Assembly (NCBI GenBank): GCA_947570515.1
Contig: CANOUM010000140.1
Span: forward strand, 1-5,000
Origin: an uncultured Clostridia bacterium
GTDB taxonomy: Bacteria > Bacillota > Clostridia > Lachnospirales > Bianqueaceae
Direction: 5' to 3'
DNA length: 5,000 bases
Part shown: positions 1-5,000 of the stretch, piece by piece
Layout: each line of letters begins with the position of its first letter
Numbering within the stretch: the stretch's first letter is position 1
Position numbers and translations under genes: made by a program
Notes under the pieces: generated by a model
Told to the model about the DNA's origin: nothing
The model's database searches: none
The model's input: only the letters and a program-made list of their open reading frames with translations

Positions 1-1
1 A

Positions 2-424
2 ACGAGCCCTTCTTTATCTTTACTGGACCGTTTAGAGACAGCTGCTGCCTACTTGCATGCCCATCCGACCTGCAAGGCTGTTGTCAGCGGCGGCCAAGGA
101 ACCGGTGAAGACATTTCAGAAGCACAGGCCATGGAAACCTACCTGATTTCCCATGGCATTGCCCGTGATCGCATCCTAAAAGAGGAACAGGCTGAAAATA
201 CAGAGCAAAACCTGCTCTATTCTTATCAGATTATACAAAAAGAGACGACGGCTCCTTCTGTTGCCATCGTCTCTAGCGAATATCATTTATACCGGGCCAA
301 GTGGATCGCCCGCAGGCTAGGATATCACCCTGCCGGACTTGCCGCTCCTACCTCCGGTTTCTTTCTGAAAATCAATTATTTTCTGCGGGAAGCGCTTGCC
401 GTGCTCAAAGCCTGGCTCTTTTAG
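2..424 (+). CDS. YdcF/ElyC/SanA-type (DUF218) family protein, 3' part only
   Basis: The reading frame is open from the left edge, so this is the last 140 codons of a gene that begins outside the window. A TTG at position 53 could be read as a start, but the residues before it (SLLDRLETAAAYL) fit the helix preceding the family's SGGQG strand, so I treat that TTG as internal. Visible family marks, numbered within the fragment, are VVSGGQG (27-33) followed by EDISEA (36-41), then the NTEQN segment, and an SSEYHLYRA segment near the end of the fold. The usual DxIVVLGG strand must lie upstream. Relatives in this family are often membrane-anchored and some affect envelope or peptidoglycan metabolism, but the biochemical role is mostly unknown, so none is assigned. 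The fragment ends in a short hydrophobic/basic tail (REALAVLKAWLF). Its TAG stop overlaps the stop of the convergent phosphatase gene. No clear hairpin terminator was seen after it. Confidence 0.88.
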   Translation, partial: TSPSLSLLDRLETAAAYLHAHPTCKAVVSGGQGTGEDISEAQAMETYLISHGIARDRILKEEQAENTEQNLLYSYQIIQKETTAPSVAIVSSEYHLYRAKWIARRLGYHPAGLAAPTSGFFLKINYFLREALAVLKAWLF

Positions 425-1134
425 CGCGCATATACCTCCTCATAAAATCCGGAATCCGATACGGGCTCGCCCGCCTTATATAAATGCCCTGTATCTCCCA
501 GACAGCGCATTCTAAAAACGGCCGTTCCTTCATCTCTCTCCTCTGTTTCCAGCATCGTGACAGAAGTAGGCGCGACAAAGCTGCCCTGCCAAAAGATCGT
601 TGGTGCGCAGTGTAAAAGATGAGAAAGCATGATGCACATCACCCCCAGGTGACAAAATACTGCAATGGTATCGGTATTCGCTTCTTCTGCCCGATACAGA
701 TATCCATCCCTCCGATACCCATGCCTCTTGATGAGCTGATCCAGCCCCGTGCAGACTTCGTCGTACCGGGGCTTAATTTCTGCCCCTGTCTGCATCATCG
801 GCGACTGCCACCAAAGATCCTTATGAAAAAGCTCTTCCTGTTTTGTCCAGTCGCTCGGATACAAATCCCAAGCGCCGCGCGGCTTACCGGTGCGGGGATC
901 TTCGATTCGATATCGAAACTCCTGTAAAAAGTCACACACCTCTGCATTTCGCTTCATGCGGCGCAGCGTCACACCGGCCGTATCGCGCGCCCGCCCCAGC
1001 GGCGAACAATAAAACTTTTGAATATCCAGCTTTTCCATTCGATCCGCCAGCGCTTTCGCTTCACGCCATCCCTTTTCTGTCAGCGAATCCGCCTCATAAT
1101 CCGGATCTCCGTGACGAATGAATAATATTTTCAT
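421..1134 (-). CDS. Histidine phosphatase family protein (phosphoglycerate mutase-like)
   Basis: This is a 237-residue protein of the histidine phosphatase (branch 1, phosphoglycerate mutase-like) fold. The N-terminal strand carries IRHGD (6-10), in which His8 would be the residue phosphorylated in catalysis. SPLGRARDT (44-52) supplies the phosphate-binding arginines, the acid is probably Glu72 in LQEF, and the second catalytic histidine is His162 in FCHLG (160-164). All the key residues are present, so the enzyme should be active. Its substrate cannot be read from sequence: the family includes sugar-phosphate, nucleotide and cofactor-precursor phosphatases. A middle stretch rich in Trp and charged residues (about 79-130) probably forms the substrate cap. 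No signal peptide is seen, so it is likely cytoplasmic. The ATG is preceded by GGAGG at 1139-1143, four bases away. It lies 44 bp after the MATE gene with no terminator between them, so it is probably the last gene of the serS block. Confidence 0.9.
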   Translation of the reverse strand: MKILFIRHGDPDYEADSLTEKGWREAKALADRMEKLDIQKFYCSPLGRARDTAGVTLRRMKRNAEVCDFLQEFRYRIEDPRTGKPRGAWDLYPSDWTKQEELFHKDLWWQSPMMQTGAEIKPRYDEVCTGLDQLIKRHGYRRDGYLYRAEEANTDTIAVFCHLGVMCIMLSHLLHCAPTIFWQGSFVAPTSVTMLETEERDEGTAVFRMRCLGDTGHLYKAGEPVSDSGFYEEVYAR

Positions 1135-1178
1135 ACTTCCTCCATTTTAAACCCTTTAACACAGAAGCTACACTGCAC

Positions 1179-2528
1179 TTATACGAGCCGGATATTTTTC
1201 CATTTTCCGCGCAGGAAGCGTATCATATACACTAACCCTCTTACAATCCAGTCGGCGTACATTCCAAGCCATACGCACATCACGCCGATATCCGTCGTAT
1301 AAGCCAGCAAATAAGCCAGTCCTACCCGAAATGCAAACATGCTGCTGACCGACGTCATCATCGTAAACTTGGCATCGCCCGCCGCTCTGAGCGCATTGGG
1401 AATCGTAAATGAAAGCGGCCAAAATACGGCAGCAAAAAGGGCAAAACTCCGGATCAGCTGCACCGCTGTCGAGGTTGCTTCCTCACTCAGATTATAAAGC
1501 CCTGCCAGCCATCCGGCACCGACATACATAATGACATTCATCGTATTCATCAAAACAAATGTAAGCAGCAGCATCTTTTTGGTATACTGAACAGCCTGCT
1601 TTGTTTCTCTTGCTCCCATACACTGCCCAACGATCGTCACCAAGCCCAAGCCGATAGCCGAACCCGGAATATTCGAAAGGCTGACTAATGTATTGCTGAT
1701 GGCATTTGCAGAAATGGCGGCTGTTCCAAAGGTAGCTACCAAATGACTCAGCATGAGTTTGCCCAGCTGAAATAAGCTGTTCTCCATTCCTGTAGGAATT
1801 CCGATTTTTAAAATACGACCCAGCATCTTTCCATCCGGACGGTACTGCAGCGGATGACTGATATGAATCGCCTGCTTGGGTCTGCAGAGCAGCGTAAAGA
1901 CAACAATTCCTCCGGCAGCTCTGGCAAGCAGAGTCGCCGTAGCCGCACCGGCCACCCCCATTTTAAACCCATAGATTAAAATGGCGTTACCAATGATATT
2001 GATCACATTCACCATCAGCGATATGTATAATGTTACCCGGCTTTTATTCATAGAACGAAACAGAGCCGCACCGGCATTATATAACGCCAAAAATGGGTAA
2101 GACAGGGCACTGAGCCAAAAATACGTCTGCGCATTTCTCATCACGCTGTCCTCCACCTGACCAAAGATCAGCTGCAGCAGAGGGCGATTGAACACAATGG
2201 CGATCACCCCTAAAATCGCAGCAAACAGCACGCTAAAATACAAAAGCTGCTTAGCAGCTCTCCCTGTGCTGTCCGGCTCTCCCTTGCCTATATACTGTGA
2301 ACAAATAACAGCGCCGCCTGTCGCCAACGCGGCAAACAGCTGGATAAGCAAAAAATTAACTGAGTCCACCAAACTAATGCCGGACACGGCAGCCTCGCCC
2401 ACGCTGGATACCATGAGCGAGTCAGCCATACCGACAAATACATTTAAAATCTGTTCCAGAATGAGCGGCACAATGAGCGCGGCAATCATCTTTCTGGTAA
2501 ACATTGGCTTTGTATTTACTTGTTCCAC
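1179..2528 (-). CDS. MATE family efflux transporter
   Basis: This 449-residue integral membrane protein has the usual MATE length and the pattern of twelve hydrophobic helices in two halves. Helix 1 has the family signature: Pro21, Gln26, and Asp36 followed by SLMV (37-40) and a GEAAVSG turn, matching the common layout P..xxQ..xxxD..MV..xGxxA. The second half starts near the IGIPTGMENSLFQLGKLM segment and repeats the pattern. MATE proteins usually export cationic drugs, dyes or metabolites using a Na+ or H+ gradient, but substrate and coupling ion cannot be read here. The closest subtype appears to be the bacterial NorM/DinF-like group. The start is GTG: GGGAGG lies five bases upstream, and the next in-frame ATG (codon 9) has no comparable site. 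It begins 13 bp after the hemolysin III-type gene, so translation is probably coupled with it. Confidence 0.92.
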   Translation of the reverse strand: MEQVNTKPMFTRKMIAALIVPLILEQILNVFVGMADSLMVSSVGEAAVSGISLVDSVNFLLIQLFAALATGGAVICSQYIGKGEPDSTGRAAKQLLYFSVLFAAILGVIAIVFNRPLLQLIFGQVEDSVMRNAQTYFWLSALSYPFLALYNAGAALFRSMNKSRVTLYISLMVNVINIIGNAILIYGFKMGVAGAATATLLARAAGGIVVFTLLCRPKQAIHISHPLQYRPDGKMLGRILKIGIPTGMENSLFQLGKLMLSHLVATFGTAAISANAISNTLVSLSNIPGSAIGLGLVTIVGQCMGARETKQAVQYTKKMLLLTFVLMNTMNVIMYVGAGWLAGLYNLSEEATSTAVQLIRSFALFAAVFWPLSFTIPNALRAAGDAKFTMMTSVSSMFAFRVGLAYLLAYTTDIGVMCVWLGMYADWIVRGLVYMIRFLRGKWKNIRLV

Positions 2529-2533
2529 ACGAA

Positions 2534-2539
2534 CCTCCC
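2534..2539 (-). promoter_or_regulatory. Shine-Dalgarno site fixing a GTG start for the MATE gene
   Basis: GGGAGG on the minus strand lies five bases before the GTG at 2528-2526, inside the 13-bp gap after the upstream gene. It supports the GTG start over the internal ATG at codon 9. Confidence 0.8.
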
Positions 2540-2541
2540 TT

Positions 2542-3225
2542 TTACCGAATCGGCATTACATAAAACAGAATCAAAAAATAATGAAACAGGCTGCCGATAA
2601 TACAAAAAATATGAAACACAGAATGAATATAATGCTTTTTTTTGCCGAGTCCATATAATACAGCGCCTACGGTATAGGCTACGCCACCCAGCACCAGCAG
2701 CCACATCGCTGGGCCTCCCAGCACCTCTGCCGTCTGCTTGACAAAAAAGATGATGCACCAGCCCATTCCCAAGTAGCAGATCATAGAAAATATTTTAAAC
2801 TTCTTCAAATCAATGGCCGTCAGCACAATGGCTACAATCGCGCAGCCCCAGACCACTCCAAACACCGTCCATGCAATCGCCGGATAAATTGGCCGCATGG
2901 CGGCCAGCATAATGGGCGTATAAGTGCCGGCAATCAATAGATAGATCGTGCAGTGATCAATCACCTGCATGACCTTTTTGGCCTTAACCGGCCTAAGGCC
3001 ATGATAAATACTTGACATCGTATACAAAAGGATCATCGAGGCGCCGTAGATGGCTCCGCCAACTACGGACCAGGCGGTACCGCGCAGCGCTCCCATGACC
3101 ACACAGGTCACCAGCACCACGATGGCGATTGCGCTGCCCACAATATGGCTCGTCATATTAAAGATTTCTTCGCCCCGCGTATAATCCGGGAGCTTACGAT
3201 CCCTGAGTTTTGTTCTTTTTTGCAT
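2542..3225 (-). CDS. Hemolysin III / PAQR family membrane protein
   Basis: This 227-residue protein has about seven transmembrane helices after a basic N-terminal tail, as in bacterial hemolysin III (YqfA/PAQR-related) proteins. It shows the family's conserved positions: EEIFNMTSH (19-27, His27), SSIYHGL (71-77, His75), DHCTIYLLIAGTYTP (90-104), and a last-helix region with IHSVFH (200-205, giving H-x3-H at 201 and 205) followed by GSLFH (211-215). In PAQR structures a zinc ion is held by the helix-2 histidine and the H-x3-H pair, and those positions are present here. The haemolysin name comes from early work on a Bacillus protein. The physiological role in most bacteria is unsettled (membrane-lipid or hydrolase functions have been suggested), so no toxin role is claimed. 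The ATG is preceded by GGGAGG six bases upstream (3232-3237). The gene begins 13 bp after serS ends, indicating co-transcription. Confidence 0.91.
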   Translation of the reverse strand: MQKRTKLRDRKLPDYTRGEEIFNMTSHIVGSAIAIVVLVTCVVMGALRGTAWSVVGGAIYGASMILLYTMSSIYHGLRPVKAKKVMQVIDHCTIYLLIAGTYTPIMLAAMRPIYPAIAWTVFGVVWGCAIVAIVLTAIDLKKFKIFSMICYLGMGWCIIFFVKQTAEVLGGPAMWLLVLGGVAYTVGAVLYGLGKKKHYIHSVFHIFCIIGSLFHYFLILFYVMPIR

Positions 3226-3238
3226 CAGCTTCCTCCCT

Positions 3239-4519
3239 TCAGGCGCGAATCTCGCTCTTGCCGCCCATATATGGACGCAGTACCTCCGGAATCTTCACGC
3301 TGCCGTCAGCCTGCAGATTATTTTCTAAAAATGCGATCAGCATACGCGGCGGTGCAACTACTGTATTATTCAATGTGTGAGCAAAATATTTGCCCTCTTC
3401 TCCCACTACACGGATCTTGAGGCGGCGTGCCTGCGCATCGCCCAGATTGGAACAGCTGCCCACCTCAAAATATTTTTTCTGACGCGGCGACCACGCCTCC
3501 ACGTCCACCGATTTAACCTTCAGATCAGCCAGATCCCCCGAGCAGCACTCCAGCGTGCGCACCGGTATATCCAGACTGCGGAACAAATCTACCGTATTCT
3601 TCCAAAGCTTCTCATACCAGAGCATGCTCTCCTCCGGCTTGCAAACCACAATCATCTCCTGCTTTTCAAACTGATGAATGCGGTACACGCCTCTCTCCTC
3701 CAGTCCATGCGCCCCTTTCTCCTTGCGGAAACACGGCGAGTAGCTCGTCAGCGTCTTCGGCAGCTCTTCCTCCGGAAGAATCGTATCAATAAATTTACCG
3801 ATCATCGAATGTTCGCTGGTGCCGATCAGATACAGATCTTCACCCTCAATCTTATACATCATAGCTTCCATTTCATCGAAGCTCATCACGCCCGTCACCA
3901 CATTGCTGCGAATCATAAACGGCGGAATGCAGTACGTAAACCCGCGGTCAATCATAAAGTCACGCGCATAGGTCAGCACTGCCGACTGCAGCCGCGCGAT
4001 ATCTCCCATCAGATAATAAAAGCCGTTTCCAGCCACTTTACGGGCGCTGTCCAGATCAATTCCATGCAAACGCTCCATAATTTCCGTATGGTAGGGAATC
4101 TCAAAATCCGGCACCACCGGCTCGCCAAAGCGCTCCAGCTCTACATTTTCACTGTCATCCTTGCCAATCGGCACACTCGGATCAATGATATTGGGAATCG
4201 TCAGCATAATGCTGCGAATCTTCTCCGAAAGCTCCGTCTCCTGCTGCTCCAGCTCCTCCAAATGCGCCGAAGCCTCCGTCACCTGTTTTTTCACCTGCTC
4301 GGCCTCTTCCCTCTGGCCCTTCGCCATCAGACCGCCAATCTGCTTAGAGATCTTATTGCGGTTTGCCCGCAGCGTATCCGCTTCCTGCTTCACCTTACGG
4401 CTCAGCGCATCCAGCTCAATCACCTCATCCACCAGCGGCAGTTTGCGATCCTGAAATTTATTGCGGATATTTTGTTTCACAACCTCTGGGTTTTCTCTGA
4501 CAAACTTTAAATCTAACAT
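3239..4519 (-). CDS. serS: Seryl-tRNA synthetase
   Basis: This class II synthetase charges tRNA-Ser (and initiates selenocysteine synthesis where that pathway exists). With the start used here it has 426 residues, normal for bacterial SerRS. The N-terminus MLDLKFVRENPE is typical. Residues about 29-103 form the charged coiled-coil arm that grips the long variable arm of tRNA-Ser. The catalytic core follows: the serine-binding T-x-E (Thr234-Glu236), motif 2 with FRKEKG and HQFEKQE (264-288), EVGSCSN (352-358) and motif 3 ending at Arg392. It closes with the usual IPEVLRPYMGG. The motif wording departs from E. coli: TSEHSM replaces TAEVPL, and NNTVVAPPR replaces GSGLAVGR. The key Thr, Glu and Arg are nevertheless kept, so it should be functional. 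The frame stays open upstream to 4555, but the good ribosome site and the homology-like N-terminus place the start at the second of two tandem ATGs. It is the first gene of the block and sits behind a T-box leader. Confidence 0.97.
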   Translation of the reverse strand: MLDLKFVRENPEVVKQNIRNKFQDRKLPLVDEVIELDALSRKVKQEADTLRANRNKISKQIGGLMAKGQREEAEQVKKQVTEASAHLEELEQQETELSEKIRSIMLTIPNIIDPSVPIGKDDSENVELERFGEPVVPDFEIPYHTEIMERLHGIDLDSARKVAGNGFYYLMGDIARLQSAVLTYARDFMIDRGFTYCIPPFMIRSNVVTGVMSFDEMEAMMYKIEGEDLYLIGTSEHSMIGKFIDTILPEEELPKTLTSYSPCFRKEKGAHGLEERGVYRIHQFEKQEMIVVCKPEESMLWYEKLWKNTVDLFRSLDIPVRTLECCSGDLADLKVKSVDVEAWSPRQKKYFEVGSCSNLGDAQARRLKIRVVGEEGKYFAHTLNNTVVAPPRMLIAFLENNLQADGSVKIPEVLRPYMGGKSEIRA

Positions 4520-4525
4520 CATGCT

Positions 4526-4530
4526 CCTCC
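4526..4530 (-). promoter_or_regulatory. Shine-Dalgarno site of serS
   Basis: GGAGG on the minus strand is three bases before an ATG at 4522-4520 and six bases before the ATG at 4519-4517. The six-base spacing favours the second ATG, which gives the standard MLDLKF start. It argues against starts farther upstream, up to 4555. Confidence 0.8.
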
Positions 4531-4540
4531 ATTCTACAGC

Positions 4541-4553
4541 GCCGCACAGCGGC
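4541..4553 (-). repeat. Small hairpin between the T-box terminator and the serS ribosome site
   Basis: GCCGC and GCGGC form a perfect 5-bp stem with a 3-base loop, about 10 bases upstream of the serS Shine-Dalgarno site. No U tract follows, so it is not a terminator. It could shape the 5' end of the read-through mRNA, or be chance. Confidence 0.4.
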
Positions 4554-4594
4554 AAATGTTATTGTATTTGGTTTGGGATCTCCGTGCGAGAATA

Positions 4595-4641
4595 TAAAAA
4601 ATCCCCTCGTCCCAAACTATGTACCATGGGACGAAAGGATT
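4595..4641 (-). terminator. T-box-controlled intrinsic terminator
   Basis: On the minus strand the arms at 4641-4628 and 4613-4600 pair over 14 bp, with two G-U wobbles and a loop of 14 bases. Six U residues (4601-4596) follow at once, giving a strong intrinsic terminator. Its 5' arm starts directly after the T-box core and includes the CGUCCC that T-box antiterminators commonly overlap, so the two folds should be mutually exclusive. Confidence 0.93.
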
Positions 4642-4833
4642 CCGCGTTGCCACCCAAGTTGCTGCCTGCAAGCCATGAGACAGCCTCTTCATTGCGTATG
4701 CTAAAGGATACGACCCTCCGGCTTTCACCGGCTGCTCCGAAAGTGGAAAGATCCTGCCGCCTGCCGGCTTTCACCCTCCGCCGGCTCTCTGCAAGGCTCA
4801 TCAGACCGCAGCTTTCATCATCACAAGATTCGC
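4595..4833 (-). promoter_or_regulatory. Serine-specific T-box riboswitch leader of serS
   Basis: This leader senses uncharged tRNA-Ser and decides between termination and read-through into serS. From 5' to 3' on the minus strand it shows three parts. First is a distal Stem I arm with AGAGAG, GCCGGC and GGTGAAA next to a second GCCGGC (about 4790-4761). Next is a specifier region with TCC at 4747-4745 followed by a purine, as T-box specifiers are, and then CGGAGCAG and a second GGTGAAAGCCGG stem. Last is the T-box core GGGTGGCAACGCGG (4655-4642). The core's TGGC (4652-4649) would pair with GCCA, the 3' end of a tRNA with discriminator G, as in bacterial tRNA-Ser. The core has AAC where the consensus has ACC. 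Specifier UCC (Ser), discriminator match and downstream gene all agree. The specifier assignment was made by eye without a full fold, so it is the least certain part. Confidence 0.93.
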
Positions 4834-4838
4834 TATTT

Positions 4839-4867
4839 ATTATATCTCAGCCTTTTAAAAAATGCAA
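4839..4867 (-). promoter_or_regulatory. Sigma-A-type promoter of the serS T-box transcript
   Basis: On the minus strand TTGCAT (4867-4862), a 17-bp spacer and a perfect TATAAT (4844-4839) form a near-consensus housekeeping promoter. Initiation about seven bases downstream, near 4832, places the 5' end just before Stem I of the T-box. The leader to the serS ATG would be about 310 nt. Confidence 0.85.
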
Positions 4868-4940
4868 GAGGTGAAAACAGAGAATACTCCTAGGACAGAG
4901 CTTCCTCTAAATTGAAATTTACTTTTCTGATCCTCCTCTT

Positions 4941-4964
4941 TTTGACAATTGTAGGTTTGTCAAA
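4941..4964. repeat. Perfect 8-bp inverted repeat, operator-like
   Basis: TTTGACAA (4941-4948) and TTGTCAAA (4957-4964) are exact reverse complements separated by 8 bases. The left arm contains a consensus -35 hexamer (TTGACA) for a rightward promoter. An 8-base palindrome, ACAATTGT (4945-4952), overlaps the left half. The size and position suit a dimeric repressor site, but no regulator is identified in the window. No T run follows, so it is not a terminator. Confidence 0.5.
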
Positions 4965-4972
4965 CATATGTT
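4942..4972 (+). promoter_or_regulatory. Possible rightward promoter
   Basis: TTGACA (4942-4947) is a consensus -35. At 17 bp the -10 would be CATATG (4965-4970), matching at three of six positions. At 19 bp it would be TATGTT (4967-4972), matching at four. The weak -10 makes this tentative. A ribosome site follows at 4979-4985, which favours a rightward transcript leaving the window. Confidence 0.4.
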
Positions 4973-4978
4973 ACACAG

Positions 4979-4997
4979 AGAGGAGATAATGCTGTAG
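4979..4997 (+). other. Ribosome site followed by a two-codon reading frame
   Basis: AGAGGAG (4979-4985) stands three bases before ATG (4989-4991), which is followed by CTG and a TAG stop (4995-4997). No longer frame with a start can be seen before the window ends. It may be a minimal upstream reading frame, part of the 5' region of a gene starting beyond base 5000, or a chance match. Confidence 0.3.
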
Positions 4998-5000
4998 AAC

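Noticed and set aside
1135..1178. Separate promoter for the phosphatase gene in the 44-bp gap
   Set aside because: No -35/-10 pair with acceptable spacing was found in the gap. A TATAAG-like sequence at the end of the MATE gene lacks a -35 partner.
2188..2658. Rightward open frame (156 codons) opposite the MATE and hemolysin III-type genes
   Set aside because: It crosses the junction of two well-supported leftward genes and has no motif and no convincing ribosome site, so it is a shadow frame.
3377..4510. Long rightward open frame (377 codons) opposite serS
   Set aside because: It lies entirely antisense to serS, which has full family motifs. Its translation is an unnatural mix rich in Leu, Arg, His and Gln with no recognisable domain, as expected for a shadow of a coding strand.
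4520..4555. Extended N-terminus for serS starting at 4555
   Set aside because: The 12 extra residues are not SerRS-like, have no ribosome site, and would be encoded over the hairpin and Shine-Dalgarno region of the serS mRNA.
4534..4874. Open frames on both strands across the leader, as candidate small proteins or leader peptides
   Set aside because: They run through the T-box structure and its terminator, where RNA pairing explains the sequence. None has a suitable ribosome site or protein-like composition. T-box control does not need a leader peptide.
4935..4963. Leftward promoter using TTGACA at 4963-4958
   Set aside because: At 17 bp the -10 position reads AAGAGG, which does not resemble TATAAT. 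The promoter at 4867-4839 is far better placed for the T-box transcript.
4532..4999. Nine-base inverted repeat TTCTACAGC (4532-4540) and GCTGTAGAA (4991-4999) flanking the leader
   Set aside because: Nothing mobile lies between the copies, only the native promoter and T-box. There is no target duplication, and a single 9-base match across a few kilobases is plausible by chance.

Overview
The window reads as a chromosomal segment of a low-to-moderate GC Gram-positive bacterium, most likely class Clostridia (possibly Lachnospiraceae; that finer placement is inference). The evidence is a T-box riboswitch ahead of an aminoacyl-tRNA synthetase gene, strong GGAGG-type Shine-Dalgarno sites before every complete gene, and tightly packed genes. 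No insertion sequence, phage gene, CRISPR array, rRNA or tRNA gene was seen.

Layout. At the left edge (2-424, + strand) is the 3' part of a YdcF/ElyC/SanA-type (DUF218) gene. It converges on a leftward four-gene block, and the two stop codons share bases 421-424. The block, in transcription order from right to left, is serS (4519-3239), a hemolysin III/PAQR-family membrane protein (3225-2542), a MATE-family transporter (2528-1179) and a histidine phosphatase (1134-421). The gaps are 13, 13 and 44 bp, and each holds the next gene's ribosome binding site. This is most simply one operon headed by serS.

Control. A good sigma-A-type promoter (TTGCAT, 17 bp, TATAAT; 4867-4839) starts a leader of about 310 nt. 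The leader has the hallmarks of a serine T-box riboswitch: the distal Stem I GGTGAAAGCCGG element, a candidate UCC specifier, a T-box bulge whose UGGC would pair with the GCCA end of tRNA-Ser, and a 14-bp terminator followed by six U. Uncharged tRNA-Ser should therefore raise serS expression and, by read-through, perhaps that of the three downstream genes.

The right edge (about 4868-5000) is non-coding as far as it can be read. It holds a perfect 8-bp inverted repeat overlapping a possible rightward promoter, then a Shine-Dalgarno sequence before an ATG that meets a stop after two codons. This may be the control region of a rightward gene beyond the window.

Overall this is ordinary core-genome sequence with a well-preserved riboswitch. 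I found no convincing undescribed system. The points most worth a second look are an extra fold after the T-box terminator, the altered SerRS signature motifs, and the operator-like right edge.
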